From IMG/VR virus record IMGVR_UViG_3300025276_000124, positions 1 through 31,624 of that record: a stretch of 31,624 nucleotides of DNA, one strand, 5' to 3'. Below are positions 30,372 through 31,624 of the stretch, piece after piece. Below the pieces are notes generated by a model that saw nothing but the letters and a program-made list of their open reading frames with translations, was not told the DNA's origin and made no database searches. This DNA is from a virus. Within the stretch, counting starts at the first letter, position 1. The number at the start of each line of letters is the position of its first letter. A program made the translations under genes and the position numbers.

Positions 30372-30586
30372 TAGAGATTTATGGTAAGGAACAATGCGGA
30401 TATTGCGACATGGCTAAAAAGCTGTGTGAGTCAAAGATGCTTGAGTACAACTACTACCAGCTGAATAGGGAATTTACACGTGAGGAAATGCTAGAAATGT
30501 TTCCAGATGCAAAGTCCTTTCCACAAATAAAGGTAGACAATAAGTCTATCGGTGGATACCAGCAGTTGTGGTCCATATATGGATAA
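30368..30586 (+). CDS. Glutaredoxin
   Basis: A 72-residue thioredoxin-fold protein with the CGYC active site (C10, C13) in YGKEQCGYCDMAKKLCES, then SFPQIKVDNKSIGGYQQLW with the cis-proline (P52) and GG loop that binds glutathione. It most likely re-reduces ribonucleotide reductase, in line with its ATGA overlap with nrdB. The length is short even for a glutaredoxin but the fold is complete. It overlaps the next gene by eight bases. Confidence 0.93.
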   Translation: MIEIYGKEQCGYCDMAKKLCESKMLEYNYYQLNREFTREEMLEMFPDAKSFPQIKVDNKSIGGYQQLWSIYG

Positions 30587-31058
30587 ATGGCAAGAAGCCT
30601 ACATGAAAACAGCGGAGACCTTTGGGTCTCTTTCTCATGCTATACGACTGAAAGTAGGCGCAATTGTCGTTAAAGAGAATCGTATAATTAGTATAGGTTA
30701 TAACGGTACTCCATCTGGTTGGGATAACTCATGCGAGACCCGAGATAAACCAGACTGGATGACGTGGGAACCTGCTGATGATGCCTTAGAGCAAGTGATA
30801 CTAACGACTAAGGTAGAAGTGATTCACGCAGAAGCAAATGCTATCTCTAAATTAGCCCGCTCTACAGAAAGCGGTTTAGGAGCAGACATATATATTACTC
30901 ACGCACCTTGTGTTGAATGTGCCAAACTTATTTACGGTGCAGGAATAGACAACGTGTTTTATAAACAGAAGTACAGAGATGATGATGGAGTACGATTCCT
31001 AGTTGCCTGTGGTATAAAGGTGGAGCAGTTAAATGAAGAGACAAGATATAGTTTGTAA
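30579..31058 (+). CDS. dCMP deaminase
   Basis: A 159-residue zinc enzyme that converts dCMP to dUMP, the substrate of ThyX. The metal site is VIHAEANAI (HAE) and HAPCVECAKLI (PCxxC). LSHAIRLKVGAIVVKENRII and IGYNGTPSGWDNSCE are also typical of the dCMP/ComEB family. I start at ATG 30579, inside the glutaredoxin end; the longer frame from 30552 adds a stretch read from that gene. It completes the pathway from ribonucleotide reductase to dTMP. Confidence 0.93.
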   Translation: MDKWQEAYMKTAETFGSLSHAIRLKVGAIVVKENRIISIGYNGTPSGWDNSCETRDKPDWMTWEPADDALEQVILTTKVEVIHAEANAISKLARSTESGLGADIYITHAPCVECAKLIYGAGIDNVFYKQKYRDDDGVRFLVACGIKVEQLNEETRYSL

Positions 31059-31197
31059 ATATTGTGATAGTGAGTGTACAGTAGAAACGATTAATATGGA
31101 AGATCCAATTATGTATTGTCCTATATGTGGATCTGAGGTCGATATTGATGAAGGTGAAATAGGTGATTGGGACGAAGAAATAGATTCTTGGGATTGA
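31033..31197 (+). CDS. 54-residue zinc-ribbon protein
   Basis: A short gene overlapping the deaminase end, with GGAG at 31022-31025 seven bases before the ATG. The protein carries two CxxC pairs, DIVCKYCDSECTVETI and MYCPICGSEVD, a zinc-ribbon layout, followed by a very acidic tail (DEGEIGDWDEEIDSWD). Such small acidic zinc-ribbon proteins occur in T4-like phages; they may mimic DNA or bind RNA polymerase, but nothing here proves that. It ends one base before the next gene. Confidence 0.75.
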   Translation: MKRQDIVCKYCDSECTVETINMEDPIMYCPICGSEVDIDEGEIGDWDEEIDSWD

Positions 31198-31198
31198 T

Positions 31199-31621
31199 AT
31201 GTGGACTTTAAATGATGTAGAGTTCACTAGCGAGATGATTGACAAGTACGTTGGATTTGTATATGTCATAACACAATTGCACAACGGTAAGAAGTATGTA
31301 GGCAAGAAGTTGTTTCAGTCTAAGCGTACTTTGCCAGCACTTAAAGGAAAGACAAGAAAGCGAAAGGTAACCAAAGAGTCAGATTGGATGACTTACTACG
31401 GGTCAAGCGAAGAAGTGAAGTTACTTGTAGAAGAGCAAGGACCTACGGCATTCAAGCGAGAGATTATTCACTTGTGTAACAGTCGTGGCGAAATGGGATA
31501 CTTAGAAGCTAAGGAGCAGTTTGACAGGGAAGTCCTTTTGTCTGATGAGTATTTCAACGGAATAATAAACTGCAAGATTCATAGAAACCACGTGAAGGGA
31601 TTAAAGAATGAAAATGGATAA
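31199..31621 (+). CDS. GIY-YIG-like putative endonuclease
   Basis: A complete 140-residue protein. GFVYVITQLHNGKKYVGKK (19-37) resembles the GIY...YIG core (FVYVI and KYVGKK at the two motif places). It is followed by a basic stretch, KGKTRKRKVTKESDWMTYYG, and by TAFKREIIHLCNSRGEM with a possible R/E of the active site, then NCKIHRN. Phage enzymes of this type nick DNA, some as homing endonucleases. There is no fused DNA-binding module, so a mobile homing role is not shown. It overlaps the start of a further gene at the window edge. Confidence 0.6.
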   Translation: MWTLNDVEFTSEMIDKYVGFVYVITQLHNGKKYVGKKLFQSKRTLPALKGKTRKRKVTKESDWMTYYGSSEEVKLLVEEQGPTAFKREIIHLCNSRGEMGYLEAKEQFDREVLLSDEYFNGIINCKIHRNHVKGLKNENG

Positions 31622-31624
31622 ACG
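31608..31624 (+). CDS. Start of a further gene, cut by the window edge
   Basis: ATGAAAATGGATAAACG begins at 31608 in a different frame and runs off the window. The spacing and overlap style match the preceding genes, but only five codons are visible, so neither product nor start can be confirmed. Confidence 0.35.

Noticed and set aside
31199-31621. Mobile homing endonuclease insertion
   Set aside because: The gene is collinear, tightly spaced to its neighbours and lacks a separate DNA-binding module; no interrupted gene or intron is visible around it.

Overview
This window is a stretch of a T4-like myovirus genome. The evidence is the set of T4-type replication and nucleotide genes (family B DNA polymerase, UvsX, gp41-type helicase, gp61-type primase, ATP-dependent ligase, NrdA/NrdB, ThyX, glutaredoxin, dCMP deaminase) together with repeated T4-type late promoters (TATAAATA). 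The DNA is AT-rich. Hsp20, ThyX, IscU/A-type Fe-S proteins and many small conserved proteins resemble the gene set of marine T4-like phages. DUF1127-type small proteins hint at a proteobacterial host, perhaps an alphaproteobacterium, but the host cannot be fixed from the sequence. All genes but one small candidate lie on the + strand, closely packed, often with ATGA or GTGA stop/start overlaps.

Layout. 1-860: a leader with short repeats and a late promoter, Hsp20, and a 40-residue membrane peptide between two hairpins. 889-8700: early replication block (ligase, polymerase, UvsX, helicase) driven by near-consensus sigma70 promoters, running into two small genes, an A-type Fe-S carrier and an IscU scaffold, and ending at a strong, probably bidirectional terminator. 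8699-8842: a candidate minus-strand gene with its own late promoter. 8868-10506: small early-type genes, including an HExxH peptidase. 10515-24104: a late block rich in virion-type genes. 24581-31624: a second early block with primase, a transglutaminase-like peptidase, ThyX, class Ia ribonucleotide reductase, glutaredoxin, dCMP deaminase, a zinc ribbon and a GIY-YIG-like protein.

The most interesting part is the late block. Five of its proteins (starts 10563, 11687, 17166, 18492, 18763) begin with the same ten-residue pattern: M-(K/Q)-x-(F/L)-x-x-aromatic-(I/L/V)-x-E. This matches, in register, the T4 capsid-targeting sequence (MKTYQEFIAE, cut after residue 10 by the prohead protease gp21). 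Three larger neighbours (starts 14431, 19132, 19914) carry internal (L/I)-x-E sites, most often followed by A or G, that separate small modules, so they look like polyproteins cut during head maturation. One pair of sites would release exactly a nucleotidyltransferase domain. The tagged cargo includes a PD-(D/E)xK-like nuclease candidate, a KxDG nucleotidyltransferase or ligase-like candidate and a ParB-like protein. My inference is that the region encodes a set of enzymes and basic peptides packed inside the capsid and perhaps injected with the DNA. This rests on sequence pattern only and needs virion proteomics.

The genes fit a two-stage programme. Host-type sigma70 promoters (TTGACA, 16-17 bp, TATAAT-like) precede replication and nucleotide genes, and TATAAATA promoters precede virion-type genes. 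Several late promoters are followed within about 30 bases by a stable hairpin. No tRNA, CRISPR array, insertion sequence or attachment site was recognised, and no gene-free stretch exceeds 300 bases.
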